From: JAZDCZ01 sp046757925
GTDB lineage: Bacteria; Gemmatimonadota; Gemmatimonadetes; Gemmatimonadales; GWC2-71-9
Direction: 5' to 3'
Length of the DNA: 64,000 nucleotides
Assembly: GCA_046757925.1 (NCBI GenBank)
Contig: JBHHZE010000003.1
Coordinates: 1-64,000 of the forward strand
Shown here: piece after piece, positions 1 through 8,026 of the stretch
How the letters are laid out: every line of letters begins with the position of its first letter
Position numbering within the stretch: the first letter of the stretch is position 1
Position numbers and translations under genes: made by a program
Notes under the pieces: generated by a model
Told to the model about the DNA's origin: nothing
Database searches by the model: none
Seen by the model: the letters and a program-made list of their open reading frames with translations, nothing else

Positions 1-207
1 GGCGATACGGCGGAGGGTCTCCCACATGTCGCCCACCTTGGGCGGGATCGGATTCCCTTCATCATCCGTCGCAAGCTCCGGGATCGGAAAATGGTAGCCT
101 GGGTTCAGCTTCAGGGCCGCTTTCTGTGCGGCCTCGCCCAGTTCGTCGATGGCCAGCACCGCACTCTTGCCATCTTTTGCTTCCTCGATCGCCACCCATT
201 GTGCCAT
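1..207 (-). CDS. Phage-type hypothetical protein, cut by window edge
   Basis: Reading frame of 69 visible codons from ATG at 207, running off the left edge. Composition is protein-like (for example VLAIDELGEAAQKAA and a Pro/Glu-rich stretch PIPPKVGD). A GGAGG directly abuts the ATG, so spacing to the start is too short for a normal Shine-Dalgarno. The frame lies -1 relative to the gene at 111-404, whose sense ends about where this one begins. It may therefore be the second half of that gene, joined by a frameshift, or a translationally coupled neighbour. I do not recognise the family; phage origin is inferred from the adjacent structural-type gene and the att site at 1931-1973. Confidence 0.5.
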   Translation of the reverse strand, partial: MAQWVAIEEAKDGKSAVLAIDELGEAAQKAALKLNPGYHFPIPELATDDEGNPIPPKVGDMWETLRRIA

Positions 208-404
208 CCTCCCTTCATGAGCTTGTCGTCGTAAACCAACGCTCCTCGACAAGTCCGCTCGGTTCGCTTCACGAACCCGCGTTCTAGAGCCAACAGTTCG
301 TCAGGTTTGGTTGCGGTGTCATCCAGTTCAAAGGCCGCTGCGTACTCTGCCTGTAACTCGGCGCGACGCGCGTCTTCCTTGTTCCACTGTTCTTGCAACG
401 ACAT
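111..404 (-). CDS. Small phage-type protein with a possible -1 frameshift
   Basis: 97 codons from ATG at 404. The first two thirds look like a real, acidic, helical protein (NKEDARRAELQAEYAAAFEL). From about position 204 the reading turns into low-quality Arg/Trp-rich sequence that is the shadow of the neighbouring frame at 1-207. The protein probably ends or shifts frame near there: either a programmed -1 event, as in phage tail-assembly chaperones, or an indel. I see no classic slippery heptamer at the junction. It lies 14 bases downstream of the 419-1168 gene on the same strand, consistent with one phage operon. Confidence 0.45.
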   Translation of the reverse strand: MSLQEQWNKEDARRAELQAEYAAAFELDDTATKPDELLALERGFVKRTERTCRGALVYDDKLMKGGWHNGWRSRKQKMARVRCWPSTNWARPHRKRP

Positions 405-418
405 CGTACACGCCTCCT

Positions 419-1168
419 TTATGCGACGGTGTTACCGGCTAGTTCGGTTGTGAACGTACTTCGTATAGCAGCGTTGTCCGCCGCTAGCGCCTGTTCGATC
501 CAGACGCCGATGTTCTCGGTCGACGCCAGGTTGTTGGTCGGGACGGCCTGCTGTACGGAATCGTCGACGAACGTGATTCCGCTCGGCGCCGTGACGCGGT
601 TCGCAATCGTTGCCGTATCGCCCTTGGTCGCCGCAACACCCTGCCGGATCACCGCTGCAGGGTCAGCCGTTAACTGCACTTGAGCAGTCGTCAAGGTCAG
701 CGAGCCGTGAGCGTTCCGCCAAAACATCTTATCGTACCTGGTCACTGCGCCCGACTGCGAGGCCGCCGCTATGAAGAAGGCTGACGCTCCACGTTCACCG
801 ATCGGAATCGCGTAGACAGTCGCACCAGCTATAGACCGTCTCAAGGTAACAGTGCCGACGGCATCGGCATTCAGCAAAACCGATAGGACGCGTTCAAACG
901 TCGTTGCTGGTGAGAGAATGACTGCTGTCGTGCCATTCAGTGTAGCTGTAGCCGTTACAAACGCTCCCGTTGCGTCTCGGCCGTCAACTGTAACGACCTG
1001 CGTAGTGTCTCCTGCCGCGCTCGAGAGCACTTCGAGGTCGTCGTTTGCTGCCAGCGGTGTGAACGCTGGCCGGTTGTCGATGTCGATCCCTCCACCCCCT
1101 GTGGAGGTGTCGTCTTCCGGTCGACTCAACGCGTTGTACGCGATTAGGTCTGCTGCTACTATCGGCAT
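419..1168 (-). CDS. Phage structural-type protein
   Basis: 249 residues from ATG at 1168. Ala/Thr/Val-rich with few charged residues, beginning MPIVAADLIAYNALSRPEDD, a style typical of phage virion or neck/tail accessory proteins. No signal peptide and no membrane segment. The segment FWRNAHGSLTLTTAQVQLTADPA suggests a beta-rich structural domain. It heads a minus-strand row that continues with the small proteins at 404 and below. The phage assignment is by resemblance and by the integration site downstream; I cannot name a specific family. Confidence 0.55.
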   Translation of the reverse strand: MPIVAADLIAYNALSRPEDDTSTGGGGIDIDNRPAFTPLAANDDLEVLSSAAGDTTQVVTVDGRDATGAFVTATATLNGTTAVILSPATTFERVLSVLLNADAVGTVTLRRSIAGATVYAIPIGERGASAFFIAAASQSGAVTRYDKMFWRNAHGSLTLTTAQVQLTADPAAVIRQGVAATKGDTATIANRVTAPSGITFVDDSVQQAVPTNNLASTENIGVWIEQALAADNAAIRSTFTTELAGNTVA

Positions 1169-1330
1169 GGTCGTCTATCCCCGTTGATTGTCACAGTTCT
1201 TCTCGACGGCCGCATCGAAGAACCTGGACCGAGCAGATCGCCACTTTTCAGGCCGCGTTTGCTCGATCAACTGGTCCAAGGGCAGGCTCAAGCTCATCCG
1301 ACCTCTATCCCTATCGGTGGTATTTTTTCC

Positions 1331-1678
1331 TTACCGCTTCTTTAGGTCAATCACCGTTATCGCGTCTCTAATCGCACACCCCAACCCTGTCCATAGATCA
1401 TCCCACTCTTCCGGATCGACGTCCCAACTCGGTTCCGATGCGTCTTGTAGTGACCTGATGGCGCCAAGTATAGTGTTGAGTTTCCGAACGTCTACCCGTA
1501 CCGACAGATTACCTAACGTCGCCATTTCACCCTCTTTATTCCTCGCCACATAGTACAAAACTCCGGTCGCTTTAACAACTATAAACCCGCCTTCGTTGTC
1601 GCCTTTTTCCGCTGGCGGGCTGCCGTCCCTTTCGAGTGATCGAATGCATACTAGTACCGTGTTCTGTATCGAACTCAC
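1331..1678 (-). CDS. Hypothetical protein of the phage-like element
   Basis: 115 codons from a GTG at 1678, preceded by AGGGAG seven bases upstream, a good ribosome binding site. The product is soluble and mildly acidic, with VLYYVARNKEGEMATLGN and a Trp/Asp-rich tail (SWDVDPEEWDDLW). No motif recognised. Its start overlaps the frame at 1572-1796 by about 107 bases. Position and strand place it in the same unit as the genes at 1-1168. Confidence 0.5.
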   Translation of the reverse strand: MSSIQNTVLVCIRSLERDGSPPAEKGDNEGGFIVVKATGVLYYVARNKEGEMATLGNLSVRVDVRKLNTILGAIRSLQDASEPSWDVDPEEWDDLWTGLGCAIRDAITVIDLKKR

Positions 1679-1796
1679 TAAAAAACTCCCTAACCGTTCG
1701 TTCGGATTCTTCGAGGATCTTGCGGATATACACGCTATTATGCTCGCCAGATTCCTGGCGACGGCCGAACGGTCGCTGTTCAGATCGCCCTTTCAT
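1572..1796 (-). CDS. Small basic protein overlapping its downstream neighbour
   Basis: 74 codons. The first 45 look protein-like (VYIRKILEESERTVREFFSEF); the tail is Arg/Gln-rich and overlaps the next gene (GTG at 1678). The two frames meet at a run of six T (TTT TTT AGT in this frame), and a +1 slip there would fuse them. A short regulatory or packaging-associated phage protein is possible, but no family is recognised. Could be a shadow frame. Confidence 0.3.
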   Translation of the reverse strand: MKGRSEQRPFGRRQESGEHNSVYIRKILEESERTVREFFSEFDTEHGTSMHSITRKGRQPASGKRRQRRRVYSC

Positions 1797-1822
1797 GCTT
1801 GCACCTCCGTCTCTGGTATAAC

Positions 1823-1844
1823 ACCTGGGGGAAAACCTGGGGGA
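1823..1844 (+). repeat. Direct repeat next to the att site
   Basis: ACCTGGGGGA occurs at 1823-1832 and again at 1835-1844, about 90 bases from the tRNA fragment. Short direct repeats at this distance from a crossover core are typical of arm-type integrase or excisionase binding sites. That function is inferred; no integrase is in the window. Confidence 0.4.
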
Positions 1845-1930
1845 GCGACGGCGTTTATTCGGGGGTGTTGGCGTAACTGTGCGCTACTATAAGAATACTG
1901 AAGTCGACCATATGGATACTTCCGTTGCGT

Positions 1931-1973
1931 TATCATAATCCGCGTGTCGGGGGTTCGAGTCCCTCCTCCGCTA
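1931..1973 (+). other. Displaced 3' half of a CAU-anticodon tRNA (putative att core)
   Basis: From the anticodon loop (TCATAATC) onward this reads as a tRNA: anticodon-stem 3' strand TCCGC, T arm with TTCGAGT loop, acceptor 3' strand CTCCGCT plus discriminator A. The 5' half is absent. Upstream bases give GCGTT where the pairing strand should be GCGGA, and no AGCGGAG acceptor strand occurs about 75 bases upstream. Homology therefore begins inside the anticodon loop, as expected when an element integrates into a tRNA gene and displaces its 3' end. The intact tRNA should lie at the other end of the element, left of the window. The CAU anticodon would suit Met or lysidine-modified Ile2. Confidence 0.75.
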
Positions 1974-2036
1974 TTATGTTCCTCCTCAGCCATGATGGTC
2001 GGGTGGAGGCGTGCCTCGCCCGTACTGCCCGCTTCC

Positions 2037-2582
2037 TCAAGTGCCTCTGCCGCTTGCCATCTCGGAGGCCCGCCTCGGGTTTTCGCGGATGTATCGCCTG
2101 ATCCTGCCAAGAGATTCGTCGTCTCGCACGATGCTCTCGTAGTAGTTACGCAGCCAGACTTGCGCACCTGGTGTGCCGCGAAGTCGATTGATTTTTCGGG
2201 TAACCGCAGACTTGTAGGCTCCAATGATCGCCCCTAGCGATCCGGGTGCGGTACCTCGGGCGCCGCTCTGTTGGCGAATGTGAGCGTTCGGGGAGGATTG
2301 CAAGTGGCGAGTGGGGTCCAAGAGGATAATGCTATGGCAATGCTCAGGCATGACCACAAATTCGTCGACCCGCACATACGGAAAGTGCAAGGGGATCTCT
2401 GACCAGCACTTCTCCGCTATTGCACCGAAGACGTTCAGGCGCAGGTGTCCATCGACGATCCTGCCGAACAGTGGCCGGCGATGTAGCGTACAGATCGTTA
2501 CGAAGTAGGCTCCTGGACCTCGGTAATCGTGGCCAGACAGTCTGATGGAGCGTCGTGACGGGCGCGTGAGTTCGGGAACCAT
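2037..2582 (-). CDS. REP-associated tyrosine transposase (RAYT, Y1/IS200-like)
   Basis: 181 residues. The HUH motif appears as MPEHCH (His81 and His83), and the catalytic Tyr region as WLRNYYES (Tyr147/148). It begins with the usual GAYFVTICT strand. RAYTs are single-domain HUH nucleases that process short palindromic REP sequences; unlike IS200 elements they are usually single copy and domesticated. I see no REP pair immediately flanking the gene. Two mirror-image palindromes occur in the window at 40235-40266 and 41003-41036, and could be substrates. It sits just outside the att site, so it may be host or part of a neighbouring island. Confidence 0.88.
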   Translation of the reverse strand: MVPELTRPSRRSIRLSGHDYRGPGAYFVTICTLHRRPLFGRIVDGHLRLNVFGAIAEKCWSEIPLHFPYVRVDEFVVMPEHCHSIILLDPTRHLQSSPNAHIRQQSGARGTAPGSLGAIIGAYKSAVTRKINRLRGTPGAQVWLRNYYESIVRDDESLGRIRRYIRENPRRASEMASGRGT

Positions 2583-2698
2583 GCTTGTACCGAGAGATAC
2601 AGTAGCCGATCTGGCGTCATTCTATGTACCAAATCGTCGCAGGGGTTATCGAAAACGTTCAGGCTTGGTTCGCCGACCTCCAATGTCAGTTCTCCACC

Positions 2699-4360
2699 TC
2701 AAACACTCGCCTTAAAACCCGGAGCTGCGCGGGCGCCCGTCGCCTGCTCGAACGCATAAGCCAGACGCAGCAGCTTGGGCTCTGAGAACTCCCGCCCGAA
2801 AAACGAAATGCCGATCGGCAGTCCGAACGCTTCCCCTGCGGGGACTGTGATGTTGGGGTAGCCCGAGACCGCAGCGGGACTCGAACTCGAACCCAGAAAA
2901 TGATCTCCGTTTATGAGATCGATCGTCCACGCCGGGCTACCGGTGGGCGCAATGAGAGCGTCGAGATTGTGGCGGGCCATCACGGCATCGATGCCCTCGG
3001 AGCGGGTCAAACGCCGGCTTTTCTCGAGCGCGGTAGCATACGCGGGGTCGGTCAACGGTCCCTTCTCCTGTGCCATGGTCATGATTTCTTGGCCAAAGAA
3101 CGGCATCTCGCGATCGCGGTTGCGTTCGTTGAACGCGATGATCTCTGCCAGGCTCTTTACCGGCGCGCTCGGGCCGAGTGACTCGAGATATGCGTTGAGA
3201 TCCGCCTTGAACTCGTAGAGCAGTACGTCGAACTCCGCGTCACTCCAGTCGCCCGCAGTGTCAATGTCGGCCGGGTCGATGATATCCGCACCAAGTAACG
3301 ACATGCGGCGAACGGCTTCTTCGACCACGTCGTCGGCATACGTGCTGTATCCGAAGTACCGCTTGCGCGCTACCCCGATCCGCGCTCCCCGGAGGCCGTC
3401 GGCATCGAGGAACTTCGTGTAGTCACTCACCCCCCGACCGGCATGCGTCTTGGTCGCCCGATCCTCCGGATCTATACCCACCATCGTGCCCAACAGGATG
3501 GCGGCGTCGCGGACCGTGCGGGCCATAGGGCCTGCGGTATCCTGGCTGTGAGCGATAGGGACAATTCCGCTGCGGCTAACGAGCCCCACGGTCGGTTTGA
3601 TTCCGACCAGCCCGTTCGCCGCTGAGGGACAGACGACCGAGCCGTCGGTCTCCGTGCCGATTCCAACCGCTGCATAGTTGGCCGCGATAGCAGCAGCGGT
3701 TCCCGAACTGGACCCGCACGGACTGCGATCCAACGCGTAGGGATTGCGGCATTGCCGACCGCGCCCGCTCCATCCACTCGAAGAATTGGTGGATCGGAAG
3801 TTCGCCCACTCGCTCAAGTTGGCCTTACCGAGAATGATCGCTCCGGCCTCCCGGAGTCGCCGCGCCACGAACGCATCTCGAGACGGAATAGATCCCTCGA
3901 GGGCGTACGACCCGGCGGTCGTGGTCATCCGATCGGCGGTGCCGATGTTGTCCTTTACTATCACGGGGATGCCGTGAAGCGGCCCTCGCACACCCGCGTC
4001 CGCTCGCTCGCGGCCGAGTTGCGCGGCAATGTCGAGGGCGTCGGGATTGAGATCGAGCATCGCGTGGAGTGAGGGTCCGGCGTGGTCCAGTTGCTCGATG
4101 CGGTCGAGGTACATCTCGCACAACGAGCGCGCGGTGAACCGACCGCTCTCCATGCCCTCACTGAGTTCCGCGATGGTGATCTCATCGAGTTCAAAGGCGG
4201 GCACGTTTGCCGCAGCAGGTTTCTCGCCGGTGCGCCGGCCCGATTGGCAGGCCGTGACAGAAGCAGTGGCGAAGGTTGCTCCACCAATGGCGCTGAGTTG
4301 CAAGAAAGTTCGACGGTCGAGGCCCGATCCGTGACCGGGCGTGCGAGACTCAGATGTCAT
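2699..4360 (-). CDS. Exported amidase-signature hydrolase, Tat lipoprotein
   Basis: 553 residues from ATG at 4360, chosen because GGGAGA lies eight bases upstream and the Tat signal follows (DRRTFLQLSAIGG, then lipobox SVTAC at about residue 38). The amidase signature is complete: Lys136 in VIVKDNIG, cis-Ser in CGSSSG (about 216-220), nucleophile Ser241 in TETDGSVVCPS. Family members hydrolyse amide bonds in small molecules or peptides; substrate unknown. Tat export implies folding before export and a membrane-anchored periplasmic site. A second amidase (10933-12531) lies nearby. Divergent from the S10 peptidase with a 248-base shared upstream region. Confidence 0.93.
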   Translation of the reverse strand: MTSESRTPGHGSGLDRRTFLQLSAIGGATFATASVTACQSGRRTGEKPAAANVPAFELDEITIAELSEGMESGRFTARSLCEMYLDRIEQLDHAGPSLHAMLDLNPDALDIAAQLGRERADAGVRGPLHGIPVIVKDNIGTADRMTTTAGSYALEGSIPSRDAFVARRLREAGAIILGKANLSEWANFRSTNSSSGWSGRGRQCRNPYALDRSPCGSSSGTAAAIAANYAAVGIGTETDGSVVCPSAANGLVGIKPTVGLVSRSGIVPIAHSQDTAGPMARTVRDAAILLGTMVGIDPEDRATKTHAGRGVSDYTKFLDADGLRGARIGVARKRYFGYSTYADDVVEEAVRRMSLLGADIIDPADIDTAGDWSDAEFDVLLYEFKADLNAYLESLGPSAPVKSLAEIIAFNERNRDREMPFFGQEIMTMAQEKGPLTDPAYATALEKSRRLTRSEGIDAVMARHNLDALIAPTGSPAWTIDLINGDHFLGSSSSPAAVSGYPNITVPAGEAFGLPIGISFFGREFSEPKLLRLAYAFEQATGARAAPGFKASV

Positions 4361-4608
4361 GACGAGGTCTCCCAAAGTGGCATAAAGAAACGCGGATTGT
4401 GATGCTGTTTCGCCGTGGCCGGGTGGCTTCAGGCGCGGTATTCGAATATCGGGTGGCGATCCGGGAATGTCGAATGCCACTCTCACGCCTCGCGGCGTCT
4501 TGCGTAATCCCGGTGATGGAGCGTACCATCCTACCTCTCGATTCTATCAGGTGACCCATGCGCCTGGTTCGACAACAACTGATCTTTGAGCCGATGTCTG
4601 GAGAACTA

Positions 4609-6156
4609 ATGAAACGCACGAGTGCACGTATCTGGTTCACACTTGCCGTGGGTGTTTTGGTCCCAAGCGGGGTTTGGGCCCAACACGCCCAGGAAGCCCA
4701 GAGCGACTCGACTCCTTCTCGTAGCATGAAGGAGCCGACACCAGCCCGGTGGGCGAGTCAGCATTCGACCGTGATCGATGGGAAGACGGTCAAGTACGAG
4801 GCCGTGGTGGGCAGCATAATCCTTCGCAATAGTGAAGAAGAGGCCATCGCGGAGGTCTTCTACACGTCCTACACGCGCACCGACGTGCGCGATGTTTCGC
4901 ATCGCCCGATCGTGTTTTCGTACAACGGCGGCCCGGGCTCGTCTTCCTTCTGGTTGCACATGGGGGTGATGGGGCCGAAACGCGTGAGGACACCGACCAC
5001 CAAGCATACCGGTCCTGCGCCGTACACCATTCAGGATAACCCCGCCACTCTGCTCGACCGTACAGACATTGTCATGGTCGATCCTGTGGGCACGGGCTTC
5101 AGTCGTCCGCTCGGCAAGGCCAAGGGCAAGGAGTTCTGGGGCGTGAGCGAGGATGCCCGTTCGCTCACCCAGTTCATTCAGCGCTACATCAGTCAGCACA
5201 AGCGGTGGAATTCTCCCAAGTACCTGCTCGGCGAGAGCTACGGCACAATGCGGTCGGCCGTGCTCGCCGGCACACTGCAACGTGCCAACATCGACCTGAA
5301 TGGGATAGTTCTAGTCTCAGCGGTCCTGGATCTTCAGACCCTCATCTTCTCACCTAACGACGATTTACCCTACGTGGTCAATCTGCCGACATACGCAGCC
5401 ACAGCCTGGTATCTGGATGCACTACCCGGGACTCGGCCGCCGGAGTTGAAGCCGTTTCTGAAGGAAGTCGAGGAGTTTGCGGTCAACGACTACGCTACGG
5501 CGTTGCTAGCAGGGGGCACGCTCGACGCCAACATGCGCAACAATATCTTGGACCGGCTGCATGCGTACACCGGTCTGAGCCGCGACTTCCTGGACGATGC
5601 CGACCTGCGCGTCACGGCTCCGGAGTTCGAAAAGGAACTCCTGCGCAACCGGGGGAGCGTGGTGGGACGGCTGGACTCCCGGTTTACGGGGCCCACGGGC
5701 GACCTGCTCAACCGAACCCCGTCGCAAGATCCGCAGTCTTCGGCGATCAGCGCCGCCTACGCGGCTGCGTGGAATACCTATCTGCGAGAGGATCTGGGAT
5801 ATGACGGTGAGCGTGAGTACGTGCCCAGCGGCAACGTCCAGCCATGGAACTGGGAGTTCGGCTCCAGCGTCGGCTTTGGGCAGCGTGGACTGACTAACGT
5901 GGGACCTGCATTCCGCCAGGCCCTCGAGCGAAACCCCAATCTCAAGGTGCTGCTGGTGACCGGGCTCTACGATCTGGCGACCCCGTACTTCGCGGCGGTC
6001 TGGACGATGGACCACCTCGGGCTGACGCCTGAGTTGAGGGCCAACATCTCGCGCGCCGACTTCGATGCGGGTCATATGATGTACGTAAACGAGGATGTCC
6101 TTCCAATTTGGCGCAAGACGATCTCTGAGTTCATCGATCGGACTTCGGGCAAGTGA
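4609..6156 (+). CDS. Exported serine carboxypeptidase (peptidase S10)
   Basis: 515 residues from ATG at 4609, with GGAG five bases upstream. Signal peptide TLAVGVLVPSGVWAQ. S10 features: oxyanion loop SYNGGPGSSS (about 104-113), nucleophile Ser210 in GESYGT, Asp455 in GLYDLATPY, His489 in DAGHMMY. S10 enzymes remove C-terminal residues from peptides, often at acidic pH. The intact triad implies activity in the periplasm or outside the cell. Divergent from the Tat amidase, so both could share a promoter region. Confidence 0.94.
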   Translation: MKRTSARIWFTLAVGVLVPSGVWAQHAQEAQSDSTPSRSMKEPTPARWASQHSTVIDGKTVKYEAVVGSIILRNSEEEAIAEVFYTSYTRTDVRDVSHRPIVFSYNGGPGSSSFWLHMGVMGPKRVRTPTTKHTGPAPYTIQDNPATLLDRTDIVMVDPVGTGFSRPLGKAKGKEFWGVSEDARSLTQFIQRYISQHKRWNSPKYLLGESYGTMRSAVLAGTLQRANIDLNGIVLVSAVLDLQTLIFSPNDDLPYVVNLPTYAATAWYLDALPGTRPPELKPFLKEVEEFAVNDYATALLAGGTLDANMRNNILDRLHAYTGLSRDFLDDADLRVTAPEFEKELLRNRGSVVGRLDSRFTGPTGDLLNRTPSQDPQSSAISAAYAAAWNTYLREDLGYDGEREYVPSGNVQPWNWEFGSSVGFGQRGLTNVGPAFRQALERNPNLKVLLVTGLYDLATPYFAAVWTMDHLGLTPELRANISRADFDAGHMMYVNEDVLPIWRKTISEFIDRTSGK

Positions 6157-6170
6157 TTGGATGAGCTGCA

Positions 6171-6196
6171 GCGGATGATCTACTACGAGCGCGGAT
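6171..6196 (+). repeat. Dispersed repeat copy 1
   Basis: GCGGATGATCT, five variable bases, then GAGCGCGGAT. The same two blocks with the same spacing recur at 29565-29590. Both copies sit just after a plus-strand gene end, consistent with an intergenic dispersed repeat. Confidence 0.5.
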
Positions 6197-6259
6197 TTTT
6201 CCATGAAGAATCGGCGTCCAAAGAATCATCCGCGGCAACTATCAGGCATCGGTACCGTC

Positions 6260-6295
6260 AACCCGGTCTAAGCGTTTGCTGGAGACCGGCGGGTT
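6260..6295 (+). other. Imperfect hairpin before the kinase gene
   Basis: CCGGTCT and AGACCGG pair across a 13-base loop, extended by AACCC/GGGTT around a small bulge. It ends 20 bases before the kinase start. There is no T-run, so a rho-independent terminator is unlikely; a leader structure or operator is possible. Confidence 0.3.
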
Positions 6296-6315
6296 CCTAG
6301 GATAGCTTACCCCGC

Positions 6316-7908
6316 ATGACCGACCAACTGGAAACGCTGCGCGAGGCGCTGCAAGGCCGCTACGATCCCGTTCGAGAAGTGGGGAGAGGCGGAATGGCCA
6401 CGGTCTATCTGGCCCAGGACGTGAAGCACAATAGACGCGTTGCGGTCAAGGTGCTGCGACCGGAACTGGCCGCGTCGATTGCGGTGAATCGGTTTCTCAA
6501 GGAGATCGAGATCGCAGCGCCGCTCAACCATCCCAACATCGTGCCGCTCCTGGACTCCGGTGACTTGAACGGCGTGCTGCATTTCGTCATGCCGTTTGTG
6601 GAAGGCCGCTCGGTCCGCGGCCTCCTGGATGGCGAGCAGCCGATCACGCTGGCGACCGCGCTTGCGATCACCAAGGAAGTGGCAGACGCCCTGAGCTACG
6701 CTCACCGCAAGGGTCTGGTCCACCGGGATATCAAACCGGAGAACATTCTCCTCTCGGAGGGGCACGCGGTGGTTGCGGACTTCGGGATCGCCAAGGCCAT
6801 TAGTACCGCGGGCGGCGACAAGCTCACCCGCACGGGGTTCCCCATCGGTACCGTGGGCTACATGAGTCCGGAGCAGGCGGCCGGCCGCACCGATCTCGAC
6901 GAGCGAACCGATATCTATAGCCTTGCCAGCGTCTTCTATGAGATGATGGTCGGTGAGGCGCCCGGCATGTGGGTGACCGACGAAGCGATGAAATACCGGC
7001 GTTTCGTCGACGCTCTCCCCCTGCATCGGGAGCGGCTCGACCGCCTCCCCGGTGCTATCGAGCAAGTGCTAGTGCAGGCGATGAGCATGAATCCGGAAGA
7101 ACGGCATGCTACGCCCAACGACTTTGCGGCCGCTCTCGAGCAAGCCGTACGGCGCAAGCCCCAGTACAACGAGGCCCAAGCACGGTCCGTGATTCGATAC
7201 GCGGCGGAGCAGCAGCTGGACCATCCTACCGAGGAGGGTACGCTGTCGCTGGCGGCCATCGAGCGCATCGGCGCCGAGGTCGGACTCTCGCCGGATCGGG
7301 TACGAGACGCCGTGCAGGCTCTCGCCAAGCCACCGGCGATGTCGGCGCGGGGAGGACTCTTCGGTGCTCCATCGAAGATCGACATGGAGCGCACGCTGGG
7401 CGCGGAACTGGCAGTCGAGGAGTTCGAATCCTTGCTGGAAGAGGTGCGGGCGGCCACCGGTGAGGTGGGCCGCATCAACGAGACGCTGGGGAAGTCTCTC
7501 TCGTGGAATTCTCTCAGCTTCCAACACTCGTTCGAGGGAACGGGGCGCCTCATTCACGTGATGGTCAAACCGAAGGATGGTAAGACCCGCATCCGGATCA
7601 CCGAGAGCGCGGGGGTGCATGAGGTGTTCCTGGCGTTCGGCACGGTGATAGGCGGCGGGGTATTGGGCATCATCATCTCCGGGGAGGTGTTGGGCGGGGT
7701 TTCGGTCTTGATGGCTGCTGCGATATTCGGCACGAGCTGGGGTGCGCTGTACCTCGCCGCCCGAACGTCGTTCCGCGGTTTTATCAGGCGGCGGAGGCGG
7801 ATCCTGTCGGGCCTGTTGGATCGTCTCTCGAACCACGTCACAGCCACGGCACCCCGCTCAGCGCTAACAGTTACCGGATCAGACGCACCACCGACGGACG
7901 GACGATAG
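6316..7908 (+). CDS. Ser/Thr protein kinase with C-terminal membrane hairpin
   Basis: 530 residues. Kinase domain about 15-280: glycine loop GRGGMA (23-28), Lys45, catalytic loop HRDIKPEN with Asp138, DFG Asp155, and YMSPEQAAG. The run after Lys45 (RPELAASIAVNRFLKEIEIAA) is the form common in Gemmatimonadota kinases. About 300-345 is a helical region (LSLAAIERIGAEVGLSPDRV), followed by a beta-rich domain and two hydrophobic segments near 440-485, then a basic tail. The kinase is thus N-terminal and cytosolic with a C-terminal anchor. No sensor domain is recognisable. PP2C at 14205 is the obvious antagonist in the window, though not adjacent. Confidence 0.93.
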   Translation: MTDQLETLREALQGRYDPVREVGRGGMATVYLAQDVKHNRRVAVKVLRPELAASIAVNRFLKEIEIAAPLNHPNIVPLLDSGDLNGVLHFVMPFVEGRSVRGLLDGEQPITLATALAITKEVADALSYAHRKGLVHRDIKPENILLSEGHAVVADFGIAKAISTAGGDKLTRTGFPIGTVGYMSPEQAAGRTDLDERTDIYSLASVFYEMMVGEAPGMWVTDEAMKYRRFVDALPLHRERLDRLPGAIEQVLVQAMSMNPEERHATPNDFAAALEQAVRRKPQYNEAQARSVIRYAAEQQLDHPTEEGTLSLAAIERIGAEVGLSPDRVRDAVQALAKPPAMSARGGLFGAPSKIDMERTLGAELAVEEFESLLEEVRAATGEVGRINETLGKSLSWNSLSFQHSFEGTGRLIHVMVKPKDGKTRIRITESAGVHEVFLAFGTVIGGGVLGIIISGEVLGGVSVLMAAAIFGTSWGALYLAARTSFRGFIRRRRRILSGLLDRLSNHVTATAPRSALTVTGSDAPPTDGR

Positions 7909-8026
7909 CCAGCGGCATTCTTCCTGGCCGATCCCCTCCGTCCGCGGCAGTGTGTTGCACGGCACCGGCGGCAACGTGGCGCACCAGGTAGATTGCACGG
8001 AGACGGGCCCTAAGGGGGTTGGCGAC

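Noticed and set aside
1793..2224. 143-codon minus-strand frame containing GTRTPDTRIM
   Set aside because: That string is the well-known translation of a tRNA 3' half read backwards; the frame is a by-product of the att tRNA fragment.
2037..2582. Complete IS200-type insertion sequence
   Set aside because: RAYT gene alone; no terminal palindromes or second copy seen, so annotated as a gene, not an IS.
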